Assembly (NCBI GenBank): GCA_029582155.1
Contig: CM055906.1
Location: 13,037,388-13,101,387 of the forward strand
Origin: Panopea generosa
Taxonomy: Eukaryota > Mollusca > Bivalvia > Adapedonta > Hiatellidae
DNA length: 64,000 nt
Direction: 5' to 3'
The notes beneath the pieces are model-generated. The model searched no databases, had not been told where the DNA came from, and worked only from the letters and a program-made list of their open reading frames with translations. Below, piece after piece: positions 46,641-58,874 of this stretch. Position 1 is the first letter of the stretch. Every line of letters begins with the position of its first letter. A program made the translations under genes and the position numbers.

Positions 46641-47439
46641 ACATTTTGATAGCATAGCCATGTTTGAATTGTGAATTTAGAAAAAGAAATGATACTTGGA
46701 AATTGGGGTAATGAACACATGATTTCGGAAGTTTACTTTCACTGTCGCCAGTGTACACACTGAGCAGAAAAAAACAACTCTTATATGACACATGACGCCT
46801 ACTTTTCTCCTCATATTTTGATAGTGCAGAGGTTGACAAACAGTAAAATGTAGGTTTCACTTCTTTCATTTGGGGTTCTCTTTGAATGACAAGCCTTCAA
46901 ACTTGTATTATTTACTATAGAATAAAGAACAAAAATCAATGATGGGGTTCCACCTCAATTATGATGACAGGTGTCGCTAGACGTACAGAAAGAATAACGA
47001 CTTGTCTCTAGTAGAATCGGTGTTGCTTTGTTTTCATCCTTAGTCTTATGAAAAATATGGTCAGCAACCACCATTGAGAGGATCTCTCTGATCGATTGAA
47101 AAAAAAGTATAGGGATGTAAAGAGCATAAATTTTTATAGTAAATTTAATTTTGGTTGGATGAAAATGTCGAACTGGCAAATGATCACAATAAAATATAAG
47201 TTTATTATATTTGTGTCAATAAAAAAAAGTATGTCTCTGTGACTGACTAAATTCATTTTATCAAGGAAACTGTGTGGAAAGTAAAATTGGTGAAATTTAC
47301 TTTTTTTATGCTGAAAGTTGGGGTATCCAACTTCAGGTGGCAAAATGTGTTAGACAGTGATCCTTTTGACCCCATTTTGGGGACTTTTAATTTGATAATT
47401 TCCTAACTTAACTTATGCAGAGTAAACTAGAAATATCAC
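46641..47439. other. AT-rich DNA without recognised gene
   Basis: A moderately GC-rich patch lies at 46965-47095; its minus-strand frame (46955-47179) has no recognised motif. Confidence 0.45.
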
Positions 47440-48240
47440 TGAAGGTGACGAATATCCCCAGATGGCGCCCTGACAGTTATTGCATTCTTTTGCTGCCTGC
47501 TGTGACACAGTGAACAAGTTAGAGTAACCAATCACTTTTGTGAAGTGTCATTGAATTCTAGACAATGGTTGGCGAGAAACAGCGACCTCAAGAAAATGAC
47601 AAGAAAATGTCTGAAAAATTCAAATCTCATTTTAAAATGCTGATGATATACATAACAATGCGTGGTACCAATTACTTTTGTGAAGTTTCATTGAATACCA
47701 GCCAATGATTGCCGAGAAATAACGACCACAAGAAAATGTCTGAAAAATTCAAAGGGCCATAACTCATTCAAAAATTATTCGCGCACAGCATACGGATGAT
47801 ATAGATAACTAGGCTTGGTACCAACCACTTTTTTGAAGCTTCATTAAATTCCAGCTAATGGTTGCCGAGAAATAGCGACCACAAAAAATATGTCTGAAAA
47901 ACCCAAAGGACCATCATAACTCATTGAAACAATATTCGGGTGCAACATGCCGACGATATACACATTTAGGCTTAGTACCAATCACTTTTGTGAAGTTTTA
48001 TTGAATTCAAGCCCAATGGTTGCCTAGAAATAGCGACCACAAAGGGCCATAACTGATGGAACAATTATTATCGCACAACATGCCGACAATATGCACAACT
48101 AGTCACCCATGTGAAGTTTCATAGACTTCAGGCCAATGGTTGCTGAGTGATAGCTATCGAAATATTGTTAACAGACGGACGTACGTACGAGTGTGATTCC
48201 TATATAGCCCCTATATACTTTGCATCTGAGGGTATACTTA
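47440..48240 (+). mobile_element. Molluscan dispersed repeat with about 155-bp units
   Basis: Four units built on GGTACCAATCACTTTTGTGA, AGTTTCATTGAATTCCAGCC, AATGGTTGCCGAGAAATAGC and AAAGGGCCATAACTCATT, ending with TTGTTAACAGACGGACGTAC and TATATAGCCCCTATATACTT. A GACGGACG...ATATAGCCCC tail is typical wording of such repeats in bivalves. Confidence 0.7.
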
Positions 48241-48685
48241 ATGGCATATGAATTGCGTATTATATAATTAGTGTTGGCAAGGAATTATGTCCTTTTTGTT
48301 AGTCATAAAAATGTTTTCAAGACTTTTTGGCTAAGGGTTTTCTTCAATTATCAATATTGTTTTGCATAATTTACACCCAGTATATTCTTTCACGGTGTCA
48401 AATCTTTATTAAATAATTCGGCGCTTGTTTTTCTCACTACCTCTGTGATTATCGTTTATATGTTTATTTTTCGGAAATTCTGTATTTATTTTTTGTCTAC
48501 TAGTTATTTAAATGACAAATATTTTAGACTGTTTTGTTTAATCATAGTGTATTGCTATCTCATTGATAGTAACGCAATTTGGTCATAAGTTCTCACACCA
48601 TTGATTAATTAAAAATATCTTGGGTACATGTATGATATATGTAATGAATTATTTTTTGATTTTTGTTTAAAAATCAGTTGTAAAT
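48241..48685. other. AT-rich DNA, nothing recognised
   Basis: Ends at the GTAT target duplication of the LTR fossil. Confidence 0.5.
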
Positions 48686-48689
48686 GTAT

Positions 48690-49677
48690 TGTAACGTGCA
48701 CCGAGCGGTTTGTGCACATAACTACTAATACATATGATATATAAGAATTTTCCTTGGGCTACTTGCCGTTTGATTTAAGATAAATGGTGAACTAATTTTC
48801 CTTAAGCTACTTTGCTTTATGATTGAATGGCAAATGATTGAACAAATGATTAGTGTTTAAAAAGAATAATCACGTACAATTAACTTCTACATATAAAACC
48901 AAATTATAAAGGTTTCGAACGAACATTTCAACAAACGTTTCGCACAACACTAAACACTATGCCCAGGATTCTGTTTTAACTAAATAAAACTAGTTCTGCA
49001 GCCCTCAAAACTCGAAACTCCGAGCTGCACCAAAGTATCAGACTTACGTCTCAAACACTTGCCCAGGTCTCTGTTTTAACTAAATAAAACTAGTCCTGCA
49101 GCAATGTTCCAAACCTGTCCCAACACCTGTCTGAGACAAACAATGGCACCCAACAGACTACGACCCGGAGCACTGTTCACAAGTTTCAGAGGGCAACTCT
49201 TGAGTTCAAAACTGCACTTCTGAGAATCCCTCGTTCACTTGTGACCTCGGTCCAAAGTCCCAGCCTGTATTACCAACTAATAATAATTAACTAATTATGC
49301 AGGGTCTTCTTTCTGCTCCTTCTCCGTCGAGTTGTAACACCAGACTGACCCAGAATACTAACGGTCTGCTGCTTATATAGCATAAGTCACATGGCCTAGT
49401 CACATGACTTCAATCGGACCTTCTTACTGCTGTACGACCACATAATGATGTTCGAGATTATGCGATTCCATTGCATTAACATCCTTAATCAAATTCAATG
49501 AGAGTCTGCATGACAATTTATTAACTACGTTTTCTGTACTTTTATTAATGTAACTTAATAAACAATAGGAATACTTAGACTATTCACATATATTATCAAC
49601 CAACAGAAAAGTATAACGGCGTAACAAAATACACCGATGTTATATATAGATTTCTATACAAGGCTTTTTTCGTCACA
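48690..49677 (-). repeat. 3' LTR of the retrotransposon fossil
   Basis: Plus-strand edges TGTAACGTGCACCGAGCGG and TTTTTCGTCACA, the TG...CA form of an LTR. It is about 290 bp longer than its partner, the extra lying in the last third. Fossil. Confidence 0.85.
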
Positions 49678-50230
49678 TTACCCACGCCTCCGACTACAAG
49701 CGTCCCGCTTGATCATAAAACCATATTTATCATCCATAAAACATACACTCAACTTTAATAGATTATACAAAACAGAAAAAAAATCGGCATATTCATCTAA
49801 CACAATTATTTGTCCAGAACATATATATATTTGTTCATATAAAACTTCCAAAAATTGCTGAACAGATATCAATCCGCTGTTTATCAAAATTATGAAAAAA
49901 TGGTCCATAAATAACATATCCTTTCAGATTACATGTATATCAAACATGATTAAAAGTCTCAGTTTCCCAACTTACTTCATCAACTTATCTATGCTCGATA
50001 AAAGTTCCTATACAACCCGAACTAAATCCTCCTTTAACCTCGAAAGAGTGTTTAGTGCTTCCTGCATCATGCTGAATGTGAGCCTTTCTGGTCGTTCTTC
50101 TAGTTTTGCTTCTTTTACTCAGACTTTCGGTGTCAAACAAATTTTGTAATTAACACTCTGGCCCCTGGAGCGCATATTTCTCTTTTTGTCTGCATAACTT
50201 TTCATTCTTTCCAGGTCGTCTATTCGGATC

Positions 50231-50623
50231 TCAACTCGTTTCAGACTCATCAAATGTATTTCTTTCACATTTTACATATAATTCAGAGTTAGTACCTACA
50301 CTATCTAGAGCAGACATCACAGTCTTGAAAGGTGTTTGGACTGGCAGTGAAGCTGGTGTCATTTTACATAATATTTCTGTTGCACTAGTTTCATGCTCCT
50401 GCAGTGTTTTAGTTTGGTCAAGCCTTTGGTTTACTCCGTGCTTCCTTTTCAAATGTCTCCACAGATATGCAGTCTTTTTAAAAGTTACTTTACATTCTTC
50501 ACATGTTGGTCTGTCTTTCATACACTTAAGCTTTTTCAATTTAGCTTTACAAATGCTTTTGTTTTTGTATATTGTTTTAATAGATTCTCCCTGGTTTTGC
50601 ATAAGGATAGGTACCTCAGACAT
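50231..50623 (-). CDS. C2H2 zinc-finger frame inside the LTR fossil
   Basis: A 130-residue open frame downstream of the protease region, between it and the 3' LTR. One classical finger is visible: C41-x2-C44-x12-H57-x4-H62, with a basic run (RHLKRKHG) at its end and a Lys-rich stretch before it (22-36). A single finger could bind nucleic acid. Its position in place of the expected polymerase region suggests either an accessory frame of a non-autonomous element or captured host sequence. I do not know a named homologue. Part of a fossil; function doubtful. Confidence 0.45.
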   Translation of the reverse strand: MSEVPILMQNQGESIKTIYKNKSICKAKLKKLKCMKDRPTCEECKVTFKKTAYLWRHLKRKHGVNQRLDQTKTLQEHETSATEILCKMTPASLPVQTPFKTVMSALDSVGTNSELYVKCERNTFDESETS

Positions 50624-52382
50624 TGAAGGTAAAACGGCCTGATCATCAACATTTACTCCGTAACATCCTAACCTTCAAGCTAGTTTTAACTGGCATGACT
50701 TGCCTTTAATAGTTAATGTGTTGTTAGATAAATCAAGTTTACAATCTTGAGTTTGTAAAAGTCTAAACCAAGTAAAACATTTAACTCAATATCTGTAACC
50801 ACAATGTCGCTGACATATTGAACACCACATATCTCTATGCATGCTGAAGTTTTGCCCTTGATATTGACTGGATCTCCTGATGCTGACAAGATTTGTGTTC
50901 TAAACGGTTTCAGCTTACTAGAACAATGTCTAATAATATCCCAATCTCTTGTAGAAATTATTGTGAGAGTTGCTCCGGTATCGATTAAACATTCTGTAAG
51001 TATATTATTAATTTTGGTGTCAACATAAAGACCTGAACCAGCAGCTGCAACATGTTGTTTATCATTAGATGAACTGAGATTGGATTTGGCGTTCGCGTTC
51101 GGAAGATTAGGACAATAGGTTTAATATGATATTCGGATCCGCAATTAAAACATTTCCTTTTTCTCCTGACTTCAAACCGAGAGTTCTGTCGGCCATGCTG
51201 AAATCTTCTACTTCGGTTGGTATTTGCCTCCTGTGGTTTCGAAACCGTCCTCTCATGAGACCATGATTGGAATGCCTTGCTGAGATCTGAAACTATGTTC
51301 TTGAGACCATTTTATTCTTCTCTTAATTCTGTCTCTTTATCTGAAGTGGATCTCAAATATCCTTGTCCCTCCATATGCTTCCTTTCAGCACGATTATACG
51401 CTTCAAGCTCGACTGCATGCCGAACAGCATCGTTTAAATTTAACGGCCTAGCTTGTTTGATACGAAGTTTCATGTCTGAGCTTATGAGAGAGTCTATAAA
51501 CTGCTCTTTTGCTAGAGTTTCCCGAACATCAGTTGGTGCTGTTGGATAGGCTAAATTAGTTAGCCGTCTGACGTCCTGACCAAGTTCAGACATAGTTTCT
51601 GATGCCTTTTGTTTTCTCTCACGCAACTGAACACGGTATAATTCAGTTTGATTAGGTAGGGCAAATTTTTTCTTCTAAAGACCGTACCAGCTCGTTATAG
51701 TCATAAGCATCTGAACTTTAATTTCCAAAAACACCCTGAGCTTGTCCTCTAAGTGATACAGCCAAATAAAGTCCTTTCTGTTCTTCTGTCCAACTATTTA
51801 TTTTTGCACAAGCATCAAAATGAGCTTTATAGTCCAGCCAACTGCTCGAATCATCAAACGTTGCTGGTTTGACTTTTACTCCATAACCATTCCCTGAGCT
51901 AGGTTTCGAACTACCAGGTTCTGCACCTACTTCGTGTTTTGGTGTTGAACATGTCTGTTTCGAGTCAGACTTCTTTCGTTTTGTAACAAAACGGTCAGGT
52001 TCCTTGACGAGTGTTGTCTCAAACTCATATTCCTTTTTAATGGGACTGCACCAAGGCGGAGTCTTGAAGCCAACACCAATCTCTGTCTTCAAACACTTTT
52101 TTAAACTTCGGCCATCCTCCATCTTTGATACCTTTTTTAATGCTGAACTGCTCCGTCCTTTATTTGTAGACATGCCCAACTCCATGTTTTCTATCTGTCG
52201 TTCAAGAAGCGATATTTCAGTCTGAACCTTATTCATTTCGTTTTGCCGTCTCAGCTCCTGCAAACGTTCATCTAAACTTTGCATCCTACTATCAAATTCC
52301 TGACTATCATCCATATTGTATTAAGTATGGGTAAAGTAATAACTGTAGATTATTAAATTATCCCACCGCTGCCACCAATTTT

Positions 52383-53081
52383 TGTAACGTGCACCGAGCG
52401 GTTTGTGCACACAACTACTAATACATATGATATGTAAGAATTTTCCTTGGGCTACTTGCCGTTTGATTTAAGATAAATGGTGAAATAATTTTCCTCAAGC
52501 TAATTTGCTTTATGATTGAATGGCAAATGCTTGAACAAATGATTCGTGTTTAAAAAGAATAATCACGTACAATTAACTTCTACATATCAAACCAAATTAT
52601 AAAGGTTTCAAACAAACGTTTCAACAAACGTTTCGCACAACACTAAACACTATGCCCAGAACTGTGTTTTGAATAAAACTAGTTCTGCAGCACTCCAAAC
52701 AAATGCCCAGGACTCTGTTTTAAATAAATAAAACTAGTCTTGCGGCACTCCAAACTCGAAACTCCGAGCTGCACCAAAGTATCAGACTTACGTCTCAAAC
52801 ACTTGCTCAGGACTCTGTTTTAGATAAATACAACTAGTCCTGCAGCAATGTTTCAAACCTGTCCCAGCACCTGTCTGAGACAAACAATGGCACACAACAG
52901 ACTACGACCCGGAGCACTGTTCACAAGTTTCAGAGGGTTCTGCAACTGTGAGTTCAAAACTGCTTTTCTGAGAATCCCTCGTTCACTTGTGACCTCGGTT
53001 CAAAGTCTCAGCCTGTATTACCAAATAATAATAACTGATTAATAGAATTATAGATTTCTATACAAGGCGTTTTTCGTCACA
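52383..53081 (-). repeat. 5' LTR of the retrotransposon fossil
   Basis: Same edges as the partner LTR at 48690, 699 bp. Just inside it, on the minus strand, TTGGTGGCAGCGGTGGG is the likely primer-binding region of the element. Confidence 0.85.
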
Positions 53082-53085
53082 GTAT

Positions 53086-53590
53086 GTTTGTCTCAGCTTG
53101 TACATTTTTATTTTCTGACACTCATTGTTTTTTATATCAACTATTTTCATAACAAGTGAGAAGTGACGCCATCAAAACAACCTTTAAGCACTTTATTCGT
53201 ATTGCATTAAGTGGTTTTGGTGAATCTAAGATGTACTTCCGTTTCTTGGGTGACACATGCCATGGTAACCGTATATACTCGGCCTATTCCGCCATCCTTT
53301 GGTATTAGACTCAACTACGATAGTTGGCGAGTTGGTCCAAATGCTGCCAATGGTCAGCTCTATTTCCGGTGCGATTGAGGGCGACATTTATATGTGTGTT
53401 GAAAAGTATAAACTATGTGATATTTATTTTAGACATGTATTTATTTGTTAAAATATTAGGTTAAGTTTATTAACATTTGATTTTAAAAAAAAATATGAAA
53501 TAAAGGGCAATTTGTTATTATGGTTCTGTTCAGCTAGTCAATACACAGGATACAAGATGTTTTATTGAGTAATTAAAGGCTTCCGCGTGC
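53086..53590. other. Unique GC-richer block beside the LTR fossil
   Basis: 53150-53400 has more CG dinucleotides than its surroundings (ATTCCGCCATCC, AACTACGATAGTTGGCGAG, TTCCGGTGCGATTGAGGGCG). No open frame of note and no second copy in the window; could be a regulatory or exon edge. Not called. Confidence 0.35.
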
Positions 53591-53594
53591 TGAC

Positions 53595-53895
53595 ACGGAA
53601 CCGCCAACAATGGTAAGGCAATTACAAGTCTCGAACATGAGACCATCAACAACGGTAAGGCAATTACAAGCATCAAACATAGAACCACCAACAATGGTAA
53701 AGCAATTGCAAGCCTCGAACATGGAACCACCAACAATGGTAAAGCAATTACATGCCTCGAACATGGAACCACCAACAATGGTAAGGCGATTACAAGCCTC
53801 GAACATGGAACCACCAAAAATGGTTAGGCGATTACAAGTCTCGAACATGGAACCACCAACAATGGTAAGGCGATTACAAGTCTCGAATATGCGCA
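53595..53895. repeat. Minisatellite, 42-bp unit, about seven copies
   Basis: CCTCGAACATGGAACCACCA followed by ACAATGGTAAGGCAATTACA and AG; ACATGG at 53719, 53761 and 53803 fixes the period. Open on both strands (14-residue repeats) for about 90-100 codons; by-product of the period. Confidence 0.93.
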
Positions 53896-54599
53896 GAGTA
53901 CAACCACCTTGATCTTTGATTTACAACGTAACTATATTAAATTAAACATCTTAATACAAACATATCCACTCCCATTTCTCAATAATTTTGCTCAGTGATG
54001 AAACGCAATCGCATGAGACAACTCTCTTTAAAATGTGATGCCTTCTAACAGTTCCTTCTAAAATATCTCATTGGATAAAGTGATATCATCTGTTGATTTT
54101 TTTTCTGCACAAAACGTCAAGATGCTTGTTTTTAAAGATGATCTATGTACCATGAGCGCTATAGACATGGAATTCTGGAATGCATGCTGCATATACATTA
54201 AGCCACAGTGTATTTATATAAATGTCTAAAACAAATAGCATGACTATTCAACGTAATTTAACAAAACAAGAACTAATCTTTAGAATAATCATATGGCATT
54301 ATAGAGATATTTAAATGATAACGAGAAAGTTGTCATCTAGATGTTATTCCAAGATGAATACGATGTTGAGAGATACAAAAACAAAACCACTAGCGAATCC
54401 AGGGTGGGTGGGGTGCACCCATCCCACTAAAAATTGCCAAATATAGTTATTGTGCTAGAAACTTGCCGGACATATTCGCAATTCCTCCAACATGAACATT
54501 TGGGGTGGTATTAACCAACCATTCTTAAGAATATTTTTTTCCATTTTCGAGGCCAAACTTTTCAAGCATGCTTATACAAATGTATAGTCAAATAAACTC
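53896..54599. other. AT-rich DNA with a possible repeat scrap
   Basis: 54390-54520 (GCGAATCCAGGGTGGGTGGG, GTGCACCCATCCCACTAAAA) resembles wording of molluscan transposon-derived repeats, but no other copy is present. No gene. Confidence 0.4.
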
Positions 54600-55640
54600 G
54601 TACCATTATTATATCTATCAAGGTAAAGCTTGCACCATTATTATATCTATCAAGGTAAAGCTTGCACCATTATTATATCTATCAAGGTAAAGCTTGCACC
54701 ATTATTATATCTATCAAGGTAAAGCTTGCACCATTATTAGATCTATCAAGGTAAAGCTTGCACCATTATTATATCTATCAAGGTAAAGCTTGCACCATTA
54801 TTATATCTATCAAGGTTAAGCTTGCACCATTATTATATCTATTAAGATAAAGGTTGCACCATTATTATATCTATCAAGGTAAAGCTTGCACCATTATTAT
54901 ATCTATCAAGGTAAAGCTTGCACCATTATTATATCTATCAAGGTAAAGCTTGCACCATTATTAGATCTATTAAGATAAAGGTTGCACCATTATTATATCT
55001 ATCAAGGTAAAGCTTGCACCATTATTATATCTATCAAGGTAAAGCTTGCACCATTATTATATCTATCAAGGTAAAGGTTGCACCATTATTATATCTATTA
55101 AGATAAAGGTTGCACCATTATTATATCTATTAAGATAAAGGTTGCACCATTATTAGATCTATTAAGATAAAGGTTGCACCATTATTATATCTATTAAGAT
55201 AAAGGTTGCACCATTATTAGATCTATTAAGGTAAAGGTTGCACCATTATTATATCTATCAAGGTAAAGCTTGCACCATTATTATATCTAACAAGGTAAAG
55301 CTTGCACCATTATTATATCTAACAAGGTAAAGCTTGCACCATTATTATATCTATTAAGATAAAGGTTGCACCATTATTATATCTATCAAGGTAAAGGTTG
55401 CACCATTATTATATCTATTAAGATAAAGGTTGCACCATTATTATATCTATTAAGATAAAGGTTGCACCATTATTATATCTATTAAGATAAAGGTTGCACC
55501 ATTATTATATCTATCAAGGTAAAGGTTGCACCATTATTATATCTATTAAGATAAAGGTTGCACCATTATTATATCTATTAAGATAAAGGTTGCACCATTA
55601 TTTTATCGCTCAAGGTAAAGCTTGTCCCATTATTATATAT
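54600..55640. repeat. Minisatellite, 32-bp unit, two subtypes
   Basis: About 32 copies of GCACCATTATTATATCTATC plus AAGGTAAAGCTT (subtype 1, with an AAGCTT site) or GCACCATTATTATATCTATT plus AAGATAAAGGTT (subtype 2). Period 32 is fixed by GCACC at 54664 and 54696. Subtype 1 dominates on the left; subtype 2 enters as single units and then runs on the right. No long frames, since 32 does not divide by three. Confidence 0.95.
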
Positions 55641-56017
55641 GTCAAAGTAAACTGGTTGTCGAAGGATGAATTTTGGATTTTCAAGCCCAAGTCTAAGAAT
55701 ATTCGTATGAATGGTTGGTGAATACCACCACAGACTCCGCTGCTGAAAATTGTTCTTTCTATAAATAGATATCCGACACGGCAACGCAGTTTCAAACCAT
55801 TCCGGAGTGCGTTTTTGTCGTCTGTAAATATGTTTTTTTATTTTGCCTTCTGTGTGTGCAAGGTACAGTCATCATTAGCTTCCGTCATCCACAGAAAACT
55901 CTGAAAACAAAAAAAACCGTCCATGATCATTAACAAACTATGCTTATCATAAACACAGTATTAATTAAAAACAAACATGATGATAATAGGATGTTCATAA
56001 TCAAACCCAGTTGTTCA
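55641..56017. other. Short unique block, no gene called
   Basis: Somewhat GC-richer at 55650-55870. Minus-strand frames (55578-55795) begin here and run into the 32-bp array; no motif recognised. Confidence 0.4.
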
Positions 56018-57222
56018 AGCTATAATAATAATGATAATAATAAAACTAATGACAATAATAATAATAACGACAATAATGATAATAATGACAATAATTATAA
56101 AAAGAAAAAACAATAACAAAAATGATAATAATAAAATGACGATGATTATGATAATAATAATAAAAATAAGATAATAATGATAATGAGAATAATAATAGTA
56201 ATAATAAAAAATAAAGATAATAATAATAAAATGATGATAATAATAATAATGAGAATGATAATAAAAAATGATTATAATAAAATAATAATAAAATGATGAT
56301 AATTATAATTATAAAAATAATAATAATATATTTATACTAATATGATAATAATAATAATAAAATTATAATTATAATAACAATGATAAAAAAACTCGTGATA
56401 CTACTAATAATAAAATGACCATTATAATTGTAATGATATTAGTAATACCCGTGATAATAAAATAAAGATAAAATGATAATAATACTAGTATTAAAAATAC
56501 TAATATCAGTAATGATAATAACGATAATAATAGAAACAATAATGATAATTATAATAATTAATAATTATAATAATAATAACAATAAAGATAATGATAAGAA
56601 TAATCATAATAATAATAATGATAATAAAAATAATAACAAAAAATAATAATAATGACAAGAATAATAATAATAAAAATAATGATAATGACAATAATTATAA
56701 TAATAATAATGACAATGATAATAATAACAATAATGATAATAATGATAATAATTAAATAATAATAAAAACAATAATAATAAAATGATGATAATAATAATAA
56801 TGATAATAATAATAATGATAATAATAACAAAATGATAAAAATAATAATACCCTGGATAATAAAATAATAATAAAATGATAATAATAATAGTATTTATAAT
56901 ACTATTATTAGTAATAACGATAATAATATAAATAATAATGATAATAGTAATAATAATAATTAATAATTAAAATAATAACGATAATAATATATTAATAATG
57001 AGTATAATGATAGTAATAATAATAATGATAATAACGATAATAATAATAATAATATTATTATTAATAATGAGTATAATGATAGAAATAATAATAATGAAAA
57101 TAACGATTATTATAATGATAATAATATTATTAATAATGAGTATAATGATAATGATAATAATAATGAATAATTATAATAATAACGATTATATTATTATTAA
57201 TAATGATAGCAATAATAATAAC
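56018..57222. repeat. AAT/GAT-rich microsatellite tract
   Basis: About 1.2 kb of imperfect (AAT)n with ATG/ACA variants, for example TAATAATAATGATAATAATA. It abuts the hairpin end of the minus-strand element at 57226. Ile/Tyr-rich frames on either strand are meaningless. Confidence 0.95.
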
Positions 57223-57225
57223 ATG

Positions 57226-58190
57226 AGGGCCAGTTTGGACCTAAATCGCTCACCTTTGGCAGAGAAGACGATGCAAAGGACTGCAGTTAACATAAATTCA
57301 TATAATGCAATTTTTGTGGATTCAGGACCATAACGCCCGACATTAATTATCCAATTTGGGAAGTTCAAGAATTTGTCTAAGAAATTACGGTTGCATAGCT
57401 TCTGTGTAAGTTTAACAAAGATCAAATATAAACTGTGAGTGCTAGAGAGCACACAACATCAAATTTGACAATTCAAGGGCTATAGCTCTGACAATATTTA
57501 TCTGATTGACCAGTTCAAGAACCTGTTTAATATATTATGGCTACATAATAATTGTGTGTCTGTTGAATATTACATGAAAGCATACACACAATGTCAAATA
57601 ACACAATTTTTTGATAATTCAAGGGCAGAAACTCAAACACTAATTATCCAATATGGCCAGTTCATAAACTTTTCCTAGATATTATAGTTATATAACTACT
57701 GTGTTAGTTAAATGAGAACCAAATAAAAACTGCAAGTGTTAGAGTTTACACAACATCAAATAACGTATTTTTGGTTATTCAAAGGCCATAACTGTGACAA
57801 CATGGACCATAACACCCGACATTAATTATCCAATTTGACCAGTTCAAGAACTATAAACTGTGAGTGCTTGAGTGCACACAGCATCACATATTGTTTGACA
57901 ATTCAAGGGCCATAGCTCTGACAATATTTATCCGATTTTCAAGTTAAAAAACTTGTTCAATATATTACGGTTGCATAATAACTGTGTAAGGCTGTCCAAT
58001 ATTAAATGAAAACTGCAAGCGCTAGATGCACACAAGGTCAAATATTACAATTTTTAACAATTTAAGGGCCATAACTCTGACAATATTTATCCAATTTGAC
58101 CAGTTCAAAAACATGTTCTAGAATGTATAGTTATATAAATATTGTATTAGTTTAATGAGAATCAATTTTGTATCAATTTTGTTCCAAAAA
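57226..58190 (-). mobile_element. Hairpin-ended bivalve repeat, second body type, minus strand
   Basis: Terminal AGGGCCAGTTTGGACCT and CGCTCACCTTTGGCAGAG sit at the low-coordinate end. The body is the complement of the 45290 type: GGCCATAACTCTGACAATAT, TTATCCAATTTGACCAGTTC, TATAGTTATATAAATATTGT, about 5-6 units. Non-coding. Confidence 0.7.
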
Positions 58191-58546
58191 AACCCAATAC
58201 AGAATGGTTACCCCTCGTATGGTACGCTATGGACTGTGTTCAACATAAAGTAGAAAGTGAATTGATATTCCTGTATGTATGTTTAGGCGTCAAAAATGGT
58301 ATTTGAAATAAGAAACTTCACCTGCTTTGCCAGATTATCATTAGAAAAGAAGGGGCCATGTATCATCCGATATATCAGTTTTGTATTATTGTGTACACGG
58401 TTGAAAAATTGAGAGTAGATTTACCAAAACAACGTATTCATACCCGCATATCCACGCTTCATAGTTTTTATACTACATTTATAATGTAATCATGCCGGTT
58501 GGTTAGTGGTGTTCTCTTAGGAGTGTGTTATAAAAACGAGAAATAC
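58191..58546. other. AT-rich DNA, nothing recognised
   Basis: No gene or repeat seen. Confidence 0.5.
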
Positions 58547-58874
58547 TATGTATGCATATGAATATTTATAACAAGTTTATGAATGTGTAATTACAATGGA
58601 CATATATGATGGTCATCTATCAAGTATCAAAATGTAAACAACATGGCCGACGCTACGCAAATGAAATATATTTATACAATTATCTATAAAATACATTCTT
58701 ATCAATCATCATTTAATACATATTGAAAATACATTATGAATATAAATCCATAATTGATTTTATCGTTAATTCGTACCTGTAATAATATGTATGCATATGA
58801 ATATGTATAACAAGTTTATGAATGTGTAATTCATAATTACAATGGACATATATGATGGTTAACTATCAAGTGTA
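58547..58874. repeat. Separated direct repeat, about 85 bp, 239-bp shift
   Basis: TATGTATGCATATGAATAT...AACAAGTTTATGAATGTGTA...ATGGACATATATGATGG...CTATCAAGT occurs at 58547-58628 and 58786-58872. The copies differ by a few bases and a 7-bp insertion. The spacer holds ACATGGCCGACGCTACGC and AT-rich DNA. Could be a decayed tandem duplication. Confidence 0.8.

Larger units (their letters stand above)
48690..53081 (-). mobile_element. LTR retrotransposon fossil, probably Ty3/gypsy-like, broken
   Basis: Bounded by a direct LTR pair and flanked by GTAT on both sides (48686-48689 and 53082-53085). Read on the minus strand, the parts in order are: 5' LTR (52383-53081), a likely primer-binding region just inside it, gag with an N-terminal coiled coil (51718-52314) and a capsid-like segment (51312-51626), a CCHC zinc knuckle near 51.1 kb, an aspartic-protease motif (DTGA) near 50.97 kb, a C2H2 zinc-finger frame (50231-50623), a purine-rich stretch and the 3' LTR (48690-49677). 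Reverse transcriptase and integrase are not recognised. The copy is an inactive fossil with several breaks. The LTRs differ by roughly 4-5% over their first 240 bp by eye, plus a length difference, so it is neither brand new nor ancient. Assignment to Ty3/gypsy rests on the gag style and knuckle-protease order. Confidence 0.85.

Noticed and set aside
56506-57333. Ile/Tyr-rich hydrophobic frames as membrane proteins
   Set aside because: Translation of an AAT/GAT microsatellite.
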